DNA from: SbD1 sp039679945
GTDB lineage: Bacteria; Desulfobacterota; Syntrophobacteria; Syntrophobacterales; Syntrophobacteraceae
Assembly (NCBI GenBank): GCA_039679945.1
Contig: JBDKTY010000127.1
Location: 1-64,000 of the forward strand
Length of the DNA stretch: 64,000 nucleotides
Reading direction: 5' to 3'
Made by a program: the position numbers and the translations under genes. The notes under the pieces were generated by a model. That model searched no databases. It was not told the DNA's origin and saw nothing but the letters and a program-made list of their open reading frames with translations. Shown here piece by piece: positions 26,631-35,253 of the stretch. How positions within the stretch are numbered: the first letter of the stretch is position 1; the number at the start of each line of letters is the position of its first letter.

Positions 26631-26762
26631 ACCGCGCCGTGGAACACGGGGGACCTCGAACCGAATCTTCACAATCCTTCAGGGGCGAAGACGCCCCATA
26701 CCGTCCGCGTGCGCGCCGCGCCCGCTTGAATCAGGCTGAAAGCAACACCCTGCCGCCATCGG

Positions 26763-27626
26763 CTACCGGCTCTCCCTGACTATTTCGACATGAAAAACCC
26801 TGGGCCAGAGTTTGCCCGTAATGAAGAGCCTGTCTCCTTTTGCGTCGTAGGCGATGCCGTTTAGCACCTCGGCCCGCGTTCCCATGGGCATCCGGTTCCT
26901 CAAATCCGACATATCGATCCACCCCGTGACCTCGCCCGTTTCGGGTGAAATCCGGGCAACAGTGTCGCTTTGCCAGATATTGGCGAGAATCTCTCCCTTG
27001 ACATATTCCAGTTCGTTGAGGTTCGGGACGGGCTTGCCTGCCGCCGATACCTCGAGGACCTTCTCCCTCGTGAACGAGTCCGGGGCCAGGAACGTAAGTC
27101 TCGGGCTGCCGTCGCTCATTATGAGATTCCTGCCGTCCTGCGTTATTCCCCACCCTTCGCCGGAGTAGCTGAATTCACGCTCGATCCTGAGATCCTCCCG
27201 GTTATAGACAAATGCTTTGCCCGATTTCCAGGTGAGTTGGATAAGGGTTTCCCCCCACTCGGTCAGTCCTTCTCCGAAATATTGCGCGGGGATATCCCGT
27301 TTGTTGATCACCTTGCCTGTTTTGAGTTCCACCTGGCGGACGCCGGATTTGCCATTAAGGCCCGTGCTCTCGTACAGAAACCCGTCCCGGAAGATTAGGC
27401 CCTGCGTGAAAGACTCGTAGTCGTGCGGATAAGCATCGATCACCTTCACCTTAAACACGGGAATGGGCGGGTGGTTGGCGGAAGCGGGTCGGAGATCGCG
27501 CGCGTGCGCGGCCGCGGGCTGGAATACTCCCGGTATTGCCCGGCTGGTTTCAAGACCGCCGGTGAAAAGCGTCGCCGCAAGCATAAGGGCAGTCAGGGCA
27601 ATACTGGTTCTGAAGCCAGCTCTCAT
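26763..27626 (-). CDS. Exported glutamine cyclotransferase-family protein
   Basis: I favour the ATG at 27626, which follows AAGG at seven bases and leads straight into a signal peptide (MRAGFRTSIALTALMLAA). An ATG at 27653 is also possible but abuts an interspersed repeat. The 287-residue product matches the plant and bacterial glutaminyl-peptide cyclotransferase family, a beta-propeller that turns N-terminal Gln into pyroglutamate. Visible motifs: PHDYESFTQGLIF, GKSGVRQVEL, YFGEGLT, GWGIT, NELEYVKGEILANIW, DMSDL and LNGIAYD. It should act in the periplasm. No operon partner is apparent. Confidence 0.85.
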   Translation of the reverse strand: MRAGFRTSIALTALMLAATLFTGGLETSRAIPGVFQPAAAHARDLRPASANHPPIPVFKVKVIDAYPHDYESFTQGLIFRDGFLYESTGLNGKSGVRQVELKTGKVINKRDIPAQYFGEGLTEWGETLIQLTWKSGKAFVYNREDLRIEREFSYSGEGWGITQDGRNLIMSDGSPRLTFLAPDSFTREKVLEVSAAGKPVPNLNELEYVKGEILANIWQSDTVARISPETGEVTGWIDMSDLRNRMPMGTRAEVLNGIAYDAKGDRLFITGKLWPRVFHVEIVRESR

Positions 27627-27644
27627 ACGCAAACCTTGAGATGG

Positions 27645-27965
27645 CTCGTTCATGCTTCGATATCTCTCGGAAAACAGCTTCCCCCTCCGGGTGTCGAGCT
27701 GACTACTCCCGTTCGACCCGAGTGTAGTAAGCCCCGCATTCGCATGGCAAGGCGCGGGTAGAACTGACAGCCCCCCCCCGGCCGCTGATCGCTGGCCAGT
27801 TCCACCCTGCGGCACGCTCAGGGTGAACGGGGGGAAGTGTCTGTTTCAACCGGCCAAATGCGGATTTTGCCGATTACGTAAGTCCTCGATAGTACGCACC
27901 CTCAAGAGCTGTCTGTTGCGAGAGGCATCGAAGTGTCAAACGGCCCGGAGACGCGTGGAGCAATG
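27645..27965 (+). repeat. Interspersed palindromic repeat, copy 4
   Basis: It includes CCCCGCATTCGCATGGCAAGGCG, the arm CGCTCAGGGTGAACGGGGGG, CCGATTACGTAAGTCCTCGATA and the terminal CCCTCAAGAGCTGTCTGTTGCGAGAGG followed by CATCGAAG. The order matches the long copies at 47.3 and 59.7 kb. It occupies the gap between ugd and the cyclotransferase. Confidence 0.75.
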
Positions 27966-28075
27966 CTATTTCGTTGCCGTGCCCCGCCATATGGCGGCAG
28001 GGCAGGGCATGCCTGGCACGAACGGGCGCGGACGATAGCTTAACCGCAAACTCGAATCATAGGCGCAACCAGGCG

Positions 28076-29401
28076 CTAGTCGCGGTTCTGGTGCATGGCG
28101 CGTCCGACGCTGTGATATTCGAACCCGAGTTGTTTCATGGCAGTTGGCCGGTAGACATTCCGGAGATCGACAAAGACCGGCGACTTGAGTGCATTTTTGA
28201 TGCGCAGCAGGTCGAGAGCGCGGTACTCATTCCACTCGGTCATGAGAACAACGGCATCGGCCCCCTCGCATGCTTCGTACGGACTGGAACAGTACTTCAC
28301 GCCCGAAAGGACCTTGGCTGCTTCCTCAACGGCCTGCGGATCATGCGCGCGTACCGTGGCGCCGTTTTCAACCAGCTTCGAGATGATGGTAATGGAAGGC
28401 GCATCCCGGACATCATCGGTTTCCGGCTTGAATGAGAGACCGAGGACCGCGATCGTCTTTCCGCCCTCGTTTCCGCCGATCGCCTGTCGGATCTTCCTGG
28501 TCATGCGGGCTTTTTGGGCGGCATTGACTTCGACCACCGCTTCCACGATGCGGCAAGCCACTCCGTTGTCCTGGGCGACTCGGAGCAGCGCATGGGTGTC
28601 CTTGGGAAAACAGGAACCGCCGTATCCTGGGCCGGCGTGGAGGAATTTCCGCCCGATTCTGCCATCGAGCCCGATTCCCTTGGCCACGTCCTGGACATCG
28701 CCGCCGATTTCCTCGCACAGGTTTGCTATTTCGTTTATGAAGCTGATTTTCGTGGCCAGGAAGGCGTTCGCGGCATACTTGATAAGCTCGGCTGTCTTCG
28801 TGTTCGTTATGACGAAGGGGGTCTCGATCAGGTACAGGGGACGGTAGACGGCCTTGAGAGCCTCTTCAGCCCGCTTTGAGTCAATGCCGATGACCACCCG
28901 GTCCGGGCGCATGAAATCGTTGATCGCGGCGCCCTCGCGAAGGAACTCGGGGTTGCTTGCCACGTCGAAGCTGGCCGCCGGATTCTCCTGCGAAATGATT
29001 CTCTGGACCTGGCAAGCGGTGCCGACGGGCACGGTGCTCTTGTTTACGATGACGGTATAGTCCCTGAGAAAAGGAGCGAGAAGGCGGGCGGCGTCATAAA
29101 CATAGGACAGGTCGGCATAGCCGTCGCCGCGCCGCGATGCGGGGGTTCCCACGGCTATGAAGATCACCTCGGCCTCGGGTATTCCGGGGTCATACTCGGT
29201 GGAAAAGATCAGGCGTTCGGCCTGAACGTTCTTCTTTACGAGGGAATCCAGGCCGGGCTCATAGATGGGGATATCTCCATGCTTGAGCCGGTTTATCTTG
29301 GATTCATCCTTGTCTATGCAGGTGACTTCATGACCGAATTCGGCCAGGCAGGCGCCGCTTACCATTCCTACGTATCCTGTTCCAATGACGGCAATTTTCA
29401 T
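28076..29401 (-). CDS. ugd: UDP-glucose 6-dehydrogenase
   Basis: The 441-residue enzyme oxidises UDP-glucose to UDP-glucuronate with two NAD+, supplying uronic acids for polysaccharide or lipid A decoration. The N-terminal Rossmann motif GTGYVGMVSG starts at residue 7. Family blocks follow: VGTPASRRGDGYADLSY, NKSTVPVGT, NPEFLREG, and the catalytic cysteine in GPGYGGSCFPKD near 262. The C-terminal UDP-binding domain has LGLSFKPETDDVRDAPS. Length and motifs are complete. No glycosyltransferase cluster is adjacent, so the product is shared with pathways elsewhere. Confidence 0.95.
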   Translation of the reverse strand: MKIAVIGTGYVGMVSGACLAEFGHEVTCIDKDESKINRLKHGDIPIYEPGLDSLVKKNVQAERLIFSTEYDPGIPEAEVIFIAVGTPASRRGDGYADLSYVYDAARLLAPFLRDYTVIVNKSTVPVGTACQVQRIISQENPAASFDVASNPEFLREGAAINDFMRPDRVVIGIDSKRAEEALKAVYRPLYLIETPFVITNTKTAELIKYAANAFLATKISFINEIANLCEEIGGDVQDVAKGIGLDGRIGRKFLHAGPGYGGSCFPKDTHALLRVAQDNGVACRIVEAVVEVNAAQKARMTRKIRQAIGGNEGGKTIAVLGLSFKPETDDVRDAPSITIISKLVENGATVRAHDPQAVEEAAKVLSGVKYCSSPYEACEGADAVVLMTEWNEYRALDLLRIKNALKSPVFVDLRNVYRPTAMKQLGFEYHSVGRAMHQNRD

Positions 29402-29555
29402 GTTTCACTGACCTCAGAGTAGTCCGGGTGAAAATCCAAAGCACGGGACGCGCCCGCGCTGGCTTGCTTAAGCATAAATCGAGAGCAGTGCTCTCCTTTT
29501 TCAGCGACGGATACTTATCAATTTTATAATCTTTCTACAAGAACTCCGACCGACA

Positions 29556-30122
29556 TTATTCCGACGGAGTGCGTTTTTCAAAAAAATTCCGCGCCATGGT
29601 CGTGAAATCTTCCGGCAGGCTGGTTGGCCGGCCCGAAAAAGTGACACAGACCATATCGAGATCGGCTGTCGTGCACAGCTCCATCTTCTCAGCCTTCCCG
29701 GGACGATAGATAAGTTGGGAGAAGCCGACACTGCGCTTGCGTGTCCACGGAATTCCCGTGTGAATTTCAATCTGGTCATCGTAAACGAGGGGTTTGCGGT
29801 AGGAGCAGGTTATTCCCACGATCGTCAAATGCAGTTCCCGGTTCATGAATTCCCGGTAGGGAAAGCCGAGCGATCTCAATAAGTCTTCCCGCCCGGTTTC
29901 GAACAGGTGGAAATAGTTGCCATGATAAACGGCCCGTCCAAGGTCCACTTCGAAGAGCGGGACACGGAACCTTGTTATGTGGCGCGGGATGAGCAAATTG
30001 TCCGTACCCGGCTTAGGGCCGGCGGCTGTCTTGTGTGAAAGGGATGTCTCCAACAGGTGCTCCTTGTCCGGAAAAGGTGGCAGCCGCTTGAGGGCCGCAT
30101 TGCCGAATCGATTCCATGGCAT
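29556..30122 (-). CDS. 4-hydroxybenzoyl-CoA thioesterase-fold acyl-CoA thioesterase (YbgC/FadM-like)
   Basis: The 188-residue protein has the hot-dog thioesterase fold. The family catalytic Asp lies in VDLGRAVYHGNYFHLFETGRED, followed by LGFPYREF, an inner strand (VGITCSYRKPLVYDDQIEI), and a late VCVTFSGRP. Such enzymes release free acids from acyl-CoA. The first 48 residues are longer than usual, so translation may begin further in; no ribosome site supports the ATG at 30122. A decayed second copy lies at 40405-41079. The gene originally stood back-to-back with the helicase now at 41082. Confidence 0.85.
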   Translation of the reverse strand: MPWNRFGNAALKRLPPFPDKEHLLETSLSHKTAAGPKPGTDNLLIPRHITRFRVPLFEVDLGRAVYHGNYFHLFETGREDLLRSLGFPYREFMNRELHLTIVGITCSYRKPLVYDDQIEIHTGIPWTRKRSVGFSQLIYRPGKAEKMELCTTADLDMVCVTFSGRPTSLPEDFTTMARNFFEKRTPSE

Positions 30123-30205
30123 AAGGAGGTCGATTATTGCCGATTTTTTCTCAAATGCACAGAACGGATCAGAGATGCGGGCATTCCAGGAATTGCACCT
30201 ACCCT
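30094..30205. repeat. Junction repeat, left copy (thioesterase/helicase divergent start)
   Basis: This segment aligns with 41039-41152 in the same orientation at roughly four identical bases in five. Shared blocks include GCCGcATTGCCGAA, GAGGT.GATTATTGCCGATTTTT and CAAATGCACAGA. It covers the N-terminus of the thioesterase (minus) and the first two dozen codons of a helicase (plus). Confidence 0.8.
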
Positions 30206-30363
30206 TTTTCCGCGGAGTATTCGGACGAGCTTTGGCGAGGGGAATACTGGAATAGTGAACGGCGATCGGAGGCGGAATTCCACACCCCGGCTATCGTAGG
30301 CACGGTGGAGACCTTTTGCAACCATTCCCGCGACATAAACGCCACGGGAAACCTCGACATCGA
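30137..30363 (+). pseudogene. Decayed, internally deleted N-terminus of a Ski2-like helicase
   Basis: A plus-strand frame begins at TTG 30137 behind AAGGAGGT and reads MPIFSQMHRTDQRC, parallel to MPIFPQMHRPGQKR of the intact helicase. After about 24 codons it jumps to sequence matching helicase bases 41441-41580. FHTPAIVGTVETF and GNLDID correspond to VHAPVIVGTTEIL and ENLDID. About 90 codons, including Walker A, are missing, and similarity ends near 30363. It is a remnant that cannot be functional. Confidence 0.8.
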
Positions 30364-30401
30364 CAGGTGTCCGGTACGCCCGTGTCCGGATAGCCGCGCG
30401 C

Positions 30402-31181
30402 TCAGGTCGTCTGAGTAAGTGGTTTCGCGGGAACCGGAGCCCTCAGATAGCGGATTCCGGTCCAGGTGAGGACCAGGGAAAAAGCTATCCTCAACATCCC
30501 CTCATGAAGCAGATGCGCGATACTCGCGCCAAGGTAAGCCCCCAGGAATAATCCGGGCACGATCCAGGCAAGCAGCCTGCTTTCCACGTTTCCGAGTTTC
30601 CAGTGTGTCCAGGCCCCCACGCTTCCAGCCGGAACCATGACCAGGAGAGAAGTGCCCTGCGCCAGATGCTGGTCGAAGCCCAGGGCGAGAACCAGAACGG
30701 GAACCATGACTATCCCTCCGCCTCCGCCCATCAGTCCGGAGAGAAGGCCCGTCAGCATTCCCGACCCGAGCAACAGAATCGTCTTGGACCACAACCCGGG
30801 AATATCCATTTTAAACATGAATAGATATGGTTTGGCCAGAAGCAGTACCGAAGCCAGTATAATGAAGATGCCGAAAGATTTTTTCAGTTTCCATTCCGGC
30901 AGTGCGCCGGCAAGGCGGGCCCCGAAATGGGCTGTCGCCACCGCGGTGACGGCCAGTACCGCCGAAGCAGTCAGATCGACCGAGCCATGATAGGCATAGG
31001 TGGCCGCACCCGCCATTCCGGTAAAGACCACGGCTACCAGGCTGGTGCCATGGGCACGGTGCTGTTCGAACTTGAGAATGTCCACCATGAAGGGGACCAT
31101 AACCGCCCCTCCACCAACCCCCAGCAGACCGCCGCAAGCTCCGGCGAGAACACCGGCAATCAGCCCAAGTATTTTCAGCAT
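30402..31181 (-). CDS. TauE/SafE-family membrane exporter
   Basis: The 259-residue protein has about eight hydrophobic helices and the two family repeats: GGLLGVGGGAVMVPF in the first half and GLLSGLMGGGGGIVMVP in the second. TauE/SafE (DUF81) proteins export sulfite, sulfoacetate or other small anions. Being the last gene of the minus-strand run in the island, it may export an end product. A 194-bp gap with a strong hairpin separates it from the PanB-like gene upstream. Confidence 0.85.
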   Translation of the reverse strand: MLKILGLIAGVLAGACGGLLGVGGGAVMVPFMVDILKFEQHRAHGTSLVAVVFTGMAGAATYAYHGSVDLTASAVLAVTAVATAHFGARLAGALPEWKLKKSFGIFIILASVLLLAKPYLFMFKMDIPGLWSKTILLLGSGMLTGLLSGLMGGGGGIVMVPVLVLALGFDQHLAQGTSLLVMVPAGSVGAWTHWKLGNVESRLLAWIVPGLFLGAYLGASIAHLLHEGMLRIAFSLVLTWTGIRYLRAPVPAKPLTQTT

Positions 31182-31271
31182 TCGCTCTTTCTAAAAAAGC
31201 AATTTCCCGCCGCTGTTTTCGGGATCATGTGTCTCCCGGTCGGCAGGAAAGCAAACTAAGACGCGGCACTG

Positions 31272-31323
31272 CCACACGGCCCGGACAGGTCCGGCGGTGG
31301 CCGGATCAATGCGGGCCGTGTGG
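31272..31323. other. 12-bp inverted repeat between panB-like and tauE-like genes
   Basis: CCACACGGCCCG (31272-31283) pairs perfectly with CGGGCCGTGTGG (31312-31323) across a 28-base G+C-rich loop. No T-run follows on the minus strand. It could tune mRNA levels of the last gene of the run. Confidence 0.5.
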
Positions 31324-31376
31324 ACAGGCTTTAATCCATCTTGTGCATTCAGGCAAAAGGAAAGTGCGTTATCTCT

Positions 31377-32237
31377 CTATTTCCTGTCCGCTCCCATCAG
31401 TTCGAGGAACTTGGCTTCCTCATTCTCGATCATCCGGTAGCAGTGCTCGCCGCCCGGGAAAGCCCCCGCGCGAACCTCCTCGCAGTACTCGGACATGGCC
31501 TTGATGACGGTCTCGGCCACATTGCAGTACTTCTTCACGAACTTGGGAGTAAAGGCCTGGAACTGCCCAATCATATCGCTCACGATGAGGAGTTGGCCGT
31601 CACAATGGGGGCCGGCGCCGATCGAGAGGACGGGAATGGTGAGCACCTGGTGAATGTAGCGCGTGACCTCGGGTGGAACTGCTTCCACCAGAATCATGTG
31701 AGCGCCAGCATTTTGAACGGCCAGGGCATCCTCGACCACGAGTTTGGCCGCTTCGGCGGTACGTCCCTGCGCTTTGTGGCCCCCGAGCACCCCGGAACTC
31801 TGCGGGGTGAGGCCGATGTGCCCCACAACAAGGATTCCCGCATCGGCGATAGCCTGTATCCTGGGCGCAACCCGCACGCCACCTTCGAGCTTTATCGCGT
31901 CGACACTGGCCTCTTTCAGGAAACGGCCGGCGTTCTCCACCGCCTTTTCATTGCTGCTCTGATAGGACAGAAACGGCATGTCCCCGATCACAAAAGTATT
32001 AGGGGCTCCCCGCCTGACCGCATCGCAATGCACTATGCACTGATCCATGGTGACGGGTACCGTGCTGGGATATCCATATACGCACATGCCCAGGGAGTCC
32101 CCGACCAGAAGCATATCCAGGCCCGCCGCCTCGGCAAATTGCGCCGTTGGAAAGTCATAGGAGGTGAGCCAGGTGATTTTGCGGGATTCTCTTTTCATCT
32201 GGTAAAAGTCGTTGATCATCAGTTTCTTCTTAGCCAT
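31377..32237 (-). CDS. panB: PanB-family ketopantoate hydroxymethyltransferase-like enzyme
   Basis: The 286-residue protein matches PanB, which adds a hydroxymethyl group from methylene-tetrahydrofolate to 2-oxoisovalerate on the pantothenate route. Motifs: TSYDFPTAQFAEAAGLD, LLVGDSLGM with its metal-binding Asp, VRRGAPN, IKLEGG, GHIGLTPQS and IPVLSIGAGPHCDGQLL. It is about 20 residues longer than the E. coli enzyme at the C-terminus. No panC or panD lies nearby, and the gene stands inside a catabolic run, so a related aldol reaction on another 2-oxo acid is possible. Gene symbol given for the family. Confidence 0.85.
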   Translation of the reverse strand: MAKKKLMINDFYQMKRESRKITWLTSYDFPTAQFAEAAGLDMLLVGDSLGMCVYGYPSTVPVTMDQCIVHCDAVRRGAPNTFVIGDMPFLSYQSSNEKAVENAGRFLKEASVDAIKLEGGVRVAPRIQAIADAGILVVGHIGLTPQSSGVLGGHKAQGRTAEAAKLVVEDALAVQNAGAHMILVEAVPPEVTRYIHQVLTIPVLSIGAGPHCDGQLLIVSDMIGQFQAFTPKFVKKYCNVAETVIKAMSEYCEEVRAGAFPGGEHCYRMIENEEAKFLELMGADRK

Positions 32238-32353
32238 GTCTATACTCCTGGATTCTTGCTAGGGTTGCCAATTATCAGCTCGACAGTGTGAAGCTGGGAC
32301 TTCTCGAAAGCCTGCCCTGAAGTGTCTCGGCGCGCGGCATAATGGAACCCGGG

Positions 32354-32388
32354 CAGGGGGCTTCCCGTATAATGCCCGGAGCCCCCTG
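32354..32388. other. 9-bp inverted repeat between cyclase and panB-like genes
   Basis: CAGGGGGCT (32354-32362) pairs with AGCCCCCTG (32380-32388) over a 17-base loop, 27 bp beyond the cyclase stop. No T-run follows; it may be a processing or attenuation structure. Confidence 0.5.
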
Positions 32389-32414
32389 GCCGATTCCGGT
32401 TTCGAATACGACAC

Positions 32415-33074
32415 TCAATGCTCGACGGCTATTACCCTCGCGCAAGCTCCCTCGGCCCCGGCAACCTTCAGAGGCAGGGCGTAGATATCCACGCGGTCTG
32501 CCTTGACGCTGTCGAGATTACAGAGATATTCCAACAGGAAAATTCCCCTGCGCAGGATGAGGTCATGTGTCGGCATTTCCCGAACGGGGGGATGCCGTTC
32601 GGGGATTTCTCTCAGCACATAATCCTGTGGGAAGTCAAACCCCACCGCCTTGACAGGCAGTTCGGAAATCCACGCCGCGGCGTCGCGGTCGAGATACGGC
32701 GCCTCGGTCCAGTACTCCCGGTTCTCGTAGTCCCTGACAAGGTCCCAGCAGGTCTTTAGAATCAATATATCGTTCGGCTTAATATGGCCCGCCCGTTCCG
32801 CCAGCAACCCGCGGCCGATTGCCTGGTTGGGCGCGATAGGCCCGAGAGTAATAACGGCCGCGGGACCGCAGAGCTTTTCGAGTTCCACCTGATCGATTGT
32901 TTCACGCCCGGGCTCTATATGCAGGGGCGTATCGACATGGGTGAAAAAATGCATTCCAGCCTTGAGGGAAGTCACCCGGTAGGGGTCGCCCCTTTCGAAG
33001 TCCATCGCAAGTCCGATTTCGGCGGGCCACCGCCACATTGGATGGATACTCATGCTCAGATCGATAAGACGCAT
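32415..33074 (-). CDS. Cyclase-family metal-dependent hydrolase (KynB-like)
   Basis: The 219-residue protein belongs to the cyclase/kynurenine-formamidase family, which hydrolyses cyclic or formylated amides and esters. The metal site typical of the family, HxGTHxDxPxH, reads HFFTHVDTPLH here, keeping the three metal ligands but replacing the GT pair with FT. Conserved TCWD and a late H-x3-L-x3-G block (THDLILRRGIFLLE) are present. In the island it may open a ring made by, or fed to, the Fe-S and amidohydrolase proteins. GAGG lies six bases before the ATG, 38 bp after the MFS gene upstream. Confidence 0.8.
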   Translation of the reverse strand: MRLIDLSMSIHPMWRWPAEIGLAMDFERGDPYRVTSLKAGMHFFTHVDTPLHIEPGRETIDQVELEKLCGPAAVITLGPIAPNQAIGRGLLAERAGHIKPNDILILKTCWDLVRDYENREYWTEAPYLDRDAAAWISELPVKAVGFDFPQDYVLREIPERHPPVREMPTHDLILRRGIFLLEYLCNLDSVKADRVDIYALPLKVAGAEGACARVIAVEH

Positions 33075-33112
33075 TTCACACCTCGTGTGGTATCACCGTC
33101 TGAAGAGTTGTT

Positions 33113-34417
33113 CTAGATCAGCGCGGCTTTTTCTTCTGGAGCCGGTTTTGCGAACTCGATCGGTCTCACCCTGCCCGCAACCCCGATCACAATGACGCCG
33201 AGAAGTGCCAGAAAAGCCCCGAAATACAGCGCCCACTCAAACTTGTTGCCGGATGCGGTGACAATGAACCCGGTAACGGCGGGGGCGATAATGCCCGCCA
33301 CGGTCCCGAGCGTGTTCATCAAGCCGCCGATCACACCGCCGTCCTTTGCGGAGAGAGTGAGAGCGGCCGACCAGTAGGGACCAAAGTTCATGTTCAGGAA
33401 GCCCACCGAAGCGCATATGTAGGCAACGGCGGCGTAAGGATTGGATGTGTATGCCCCGAGGACCAGAAAAATGCAGGAACCGGCAAGGCCCAACTGGATA
33501 GGCAGGCTGCGCCCGATGTGCGCTCCATATTTTTTCGTCCAGTAATCCGAGAGGTATCCCCCCAATGGGGATGTTATGATGGAAACCATGTAGGGCAACA
33601 TTGCGAATACCCCGGTCTTGACCAGGGTGAAACCGCGGTCTATGACCAGGTAGCCCGGCAACCAGGTGATATAAAGATAAAAAAGATAGTTATTGAAAAA
33701 GTAGGATATAGCAAGGCCCCAAACGAGCTTGTTCGTGAAGAGGGTCTTCCAGTCGGTGGGTTGTTCCATGACTTCCGCGTCATCGCGATCAGACTTGATA
33801 TAGGCGAGTTCTTCCTCGGATATCGACCTGTGCTGTTCAGGTCTGTCGCAGCCGTACCAATACCACAGGGCGGACCATGCGACGCCGACGAAAGCAAATG
33901 AAAAGAAGCACATCTGCCAGCCATAGGTTCCAATGATCCAAACCGTCAACGGCATGGTAATCATAATGCCGACTTGCATGCCGATATAGTAGACTCCGAT
34001 TGCCCTCCCGGACTCTTTTTTGGGCATCCACCAAGCGGTCAGTGCCACGTGAGCGGGCGCATTAACGCCTTCCCCGACACCCATGCTTGCCCGGATTGCC
34101 ATCATAAGCGCCAGGGTGGCGCCAAAGGGGGTGATAAATACAAACAGAGACCACCACAGGGTCCCGAGAAGTACGACCTTGGACCCTCCGAACCGATCCG
34201 CCAGCCACCCCCCGGGGATTTGCGTAAATGCGTATCCGACGAAGAAGGCGGACTGCACAAGACCAAAGTCCGCGGCAGTCCAGTTGAAGTATTTCATCAT
34301 TGTCGGGCCGGCAACGGAAATGTTCACCCGATCCATAAACCAAACCATATAGCTCATACTGAGCAGAATCGCTATCCGCCAACGAACGGGAACCGGACCA
34401 CGCCTGGTCGCTAACAT
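33113..34417 (-). CDS. MFS transporter, anion:cation symporter type
   Basis: The ATG at 34417 is preceded by AAGGAG at seven bases, so I start there and not 60 bp upstream; the product has 434 residues. Twelve helices and the motif GGWLADRFGGSKVVL between helices 2 and 3 place it in the ACS group (hexuronate, glucarate, phthalate and similar organic anions): MSYMVWFMDRVNISVAGPTM, FNWTAADFGLVQSAFFVGYAFTQ. It should take up a carboxylated substrate by proton or sodium symport. Together with the MHS carrier at 36080 the island has two importers of this general kind. Confidence 0.85.
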   Translation of the reverse strand: MLATRRGPVPVRWRIAILLSMSYMVWFMDRVNISVAGPTMMKYFNWTAADFGLVQSAFFVGYAFTQIPGGWLADRFGGSKVVLLGTLWWSLFVFITPFGATLALMMAIRASMGVGEGVNAPAHVALTAWWMPKKESGRAIGVYYIGMQVGIMITMPLTVWIIGTYGWQMCFFSFAFVGVAWSALWYWYGCDRPEQHRSISEEELAYIKSDRDDAEVMEQPTDWKTLFTNKLVWGLAISYFFNNYLFYLYITWLPGYLVIDRGFTLVKTGVFAMLPYMVSIITSPLGGYLSDYWTKKYGAHIGRSLPIQLGLAGSCIFLVLGAYTSNPYAAVAYICASVGFLNMNFGPYWSAALTLSAKDGGVIGGLMNTLGTVAGIIAPAVTGFIVTASGNKFEWALYFGAFLALLGVIVIGVAGRVRPIEFAKPAPEEKAALI

Positions 34418-34560
34418 GAGACTCTCCTTCCAACTGCTCCTCAAAGTCATTAAGAGAATCAGCAACCATTTATGCACGATGCTTAGAATGCGTAAATAGA
34501 TGCGAAATGCTCAACGTGCGAAACTATCAAAAAGCCGCCGGTGATTATGCGCTCGATTGT

Positions 34561-34602
34561 AGCTCTCCGATGCGTTCAGCGCCGGCCGGACGCATCGGAG
34601 CT
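34561..34602. other. Long hairpin downstream of the Cys-rich protein gene
   Basis: AGCTCTCCGATGCGT and ACGCATCGGAGCT pair over 13 bp with a two-base bulge, seven bases past the stop of the gene at 34609. No T-run follows on the minus strand. It lies in the 190-bp gap before the MFS gene and may set expression of the two halves of the run. Confidence 0.5.
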
Positions 34603-34608
34603 TTACCG

Positions 34609-35253
34609 TTATGCCTTTGAATCCGGCAGGTTCCCGGCCATTGCACGGAGAAGCTCGGCTGCCCTTGAAGGGTTGAAAATGCCGCACATGCATGGTTTGA
34701 ACAGGCGCTCCGCGCCTTCCGCGGGACTCAATTCGCCGCTTTTTACCCTGGCCGCGGTGTCTTCGATCAGTTTGACCGACACCATGCCGTGACCGCACAT
34801 CGTGTTGATTTCCAGAACATCCCGAGGCGGCAGGAGATCCGTACGGCCCCACCTCCCCAGGGTGTTATTGACCGTGTGTGGAGCGAGCCCCGCTTCCCGG
34901 CAGCACTCGCCAACCCTTTCGAAAAGACCGGATACGACCACAGAAATCCCCAGGTCGGCTTCCTTCAGCTCTTTCAGTGCCTCGACCACATTATCCCGGT
35001 CGTTAAAGACTGCATGCACTACCGCCCGGTCCTCGACGTTGTCCAGAAGTTTGTCCAGGCCGCCCTGGTAGTACTCATTGCCGTGGCGGCAGTCGCCGAT
35101 CTTGATGGCACCGCACCGCAGACTGATTTCAAGCATTTTGCGCAGTTTGGGGCCCGAGTCCACGTGATTGATATCCTTCGAGGGCATGAAAAGAAGGACA
35201 TAATCCCTTTCCAGGCTCCCAACTTCTCCTAACCGATGCAGCGTATGTGTCAT
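34609..35253 (-). CDS. Unknown Cys-rich protein coupled to the Fe-S protein
   Basis: The ATG at 35253 has GGAGG upstream and overlaps the stop of the preceding gene as ATGA, so the two are translationally coupled. The 214-residue product is not a family I can name. Noteworthy residues: C47 and C55 (LRCGAIKIGDCRHG), the pair C117-C118, C152 in TMCGHGM, and C188/C190 in KPCMCGIFNP. The last three with H154 could bind metal or an Fe-S cluster. The first half (VLLFMPSKDINHVDSG, VHAVFNDRDNVVEALKELKEADLGISVVVSG) looks like an alpha/beta fold. It probably forms one complex with the two-[4Fe-4S] protein. Confidence 0.75.
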   Translation of the reverse strand: MTHTLHRLGEVGSLERDYVLLFMPSKDINHVDSGPKLRKMLEISLRCGAIKIGDCRHGNEYYQGGLDKLLDNVEDRAVVHAVFNDRDNVVEALKELKEADLGISVVVSGLFERVGECCREAGLAPHTVNNTLGRWGRTDLLPPRDVLEINTMCGHGMVSVKLIEDTAARVKSGELSPAEGAERLFKPCMCGIFNPSRAAELLRAMAGNLPDSKA

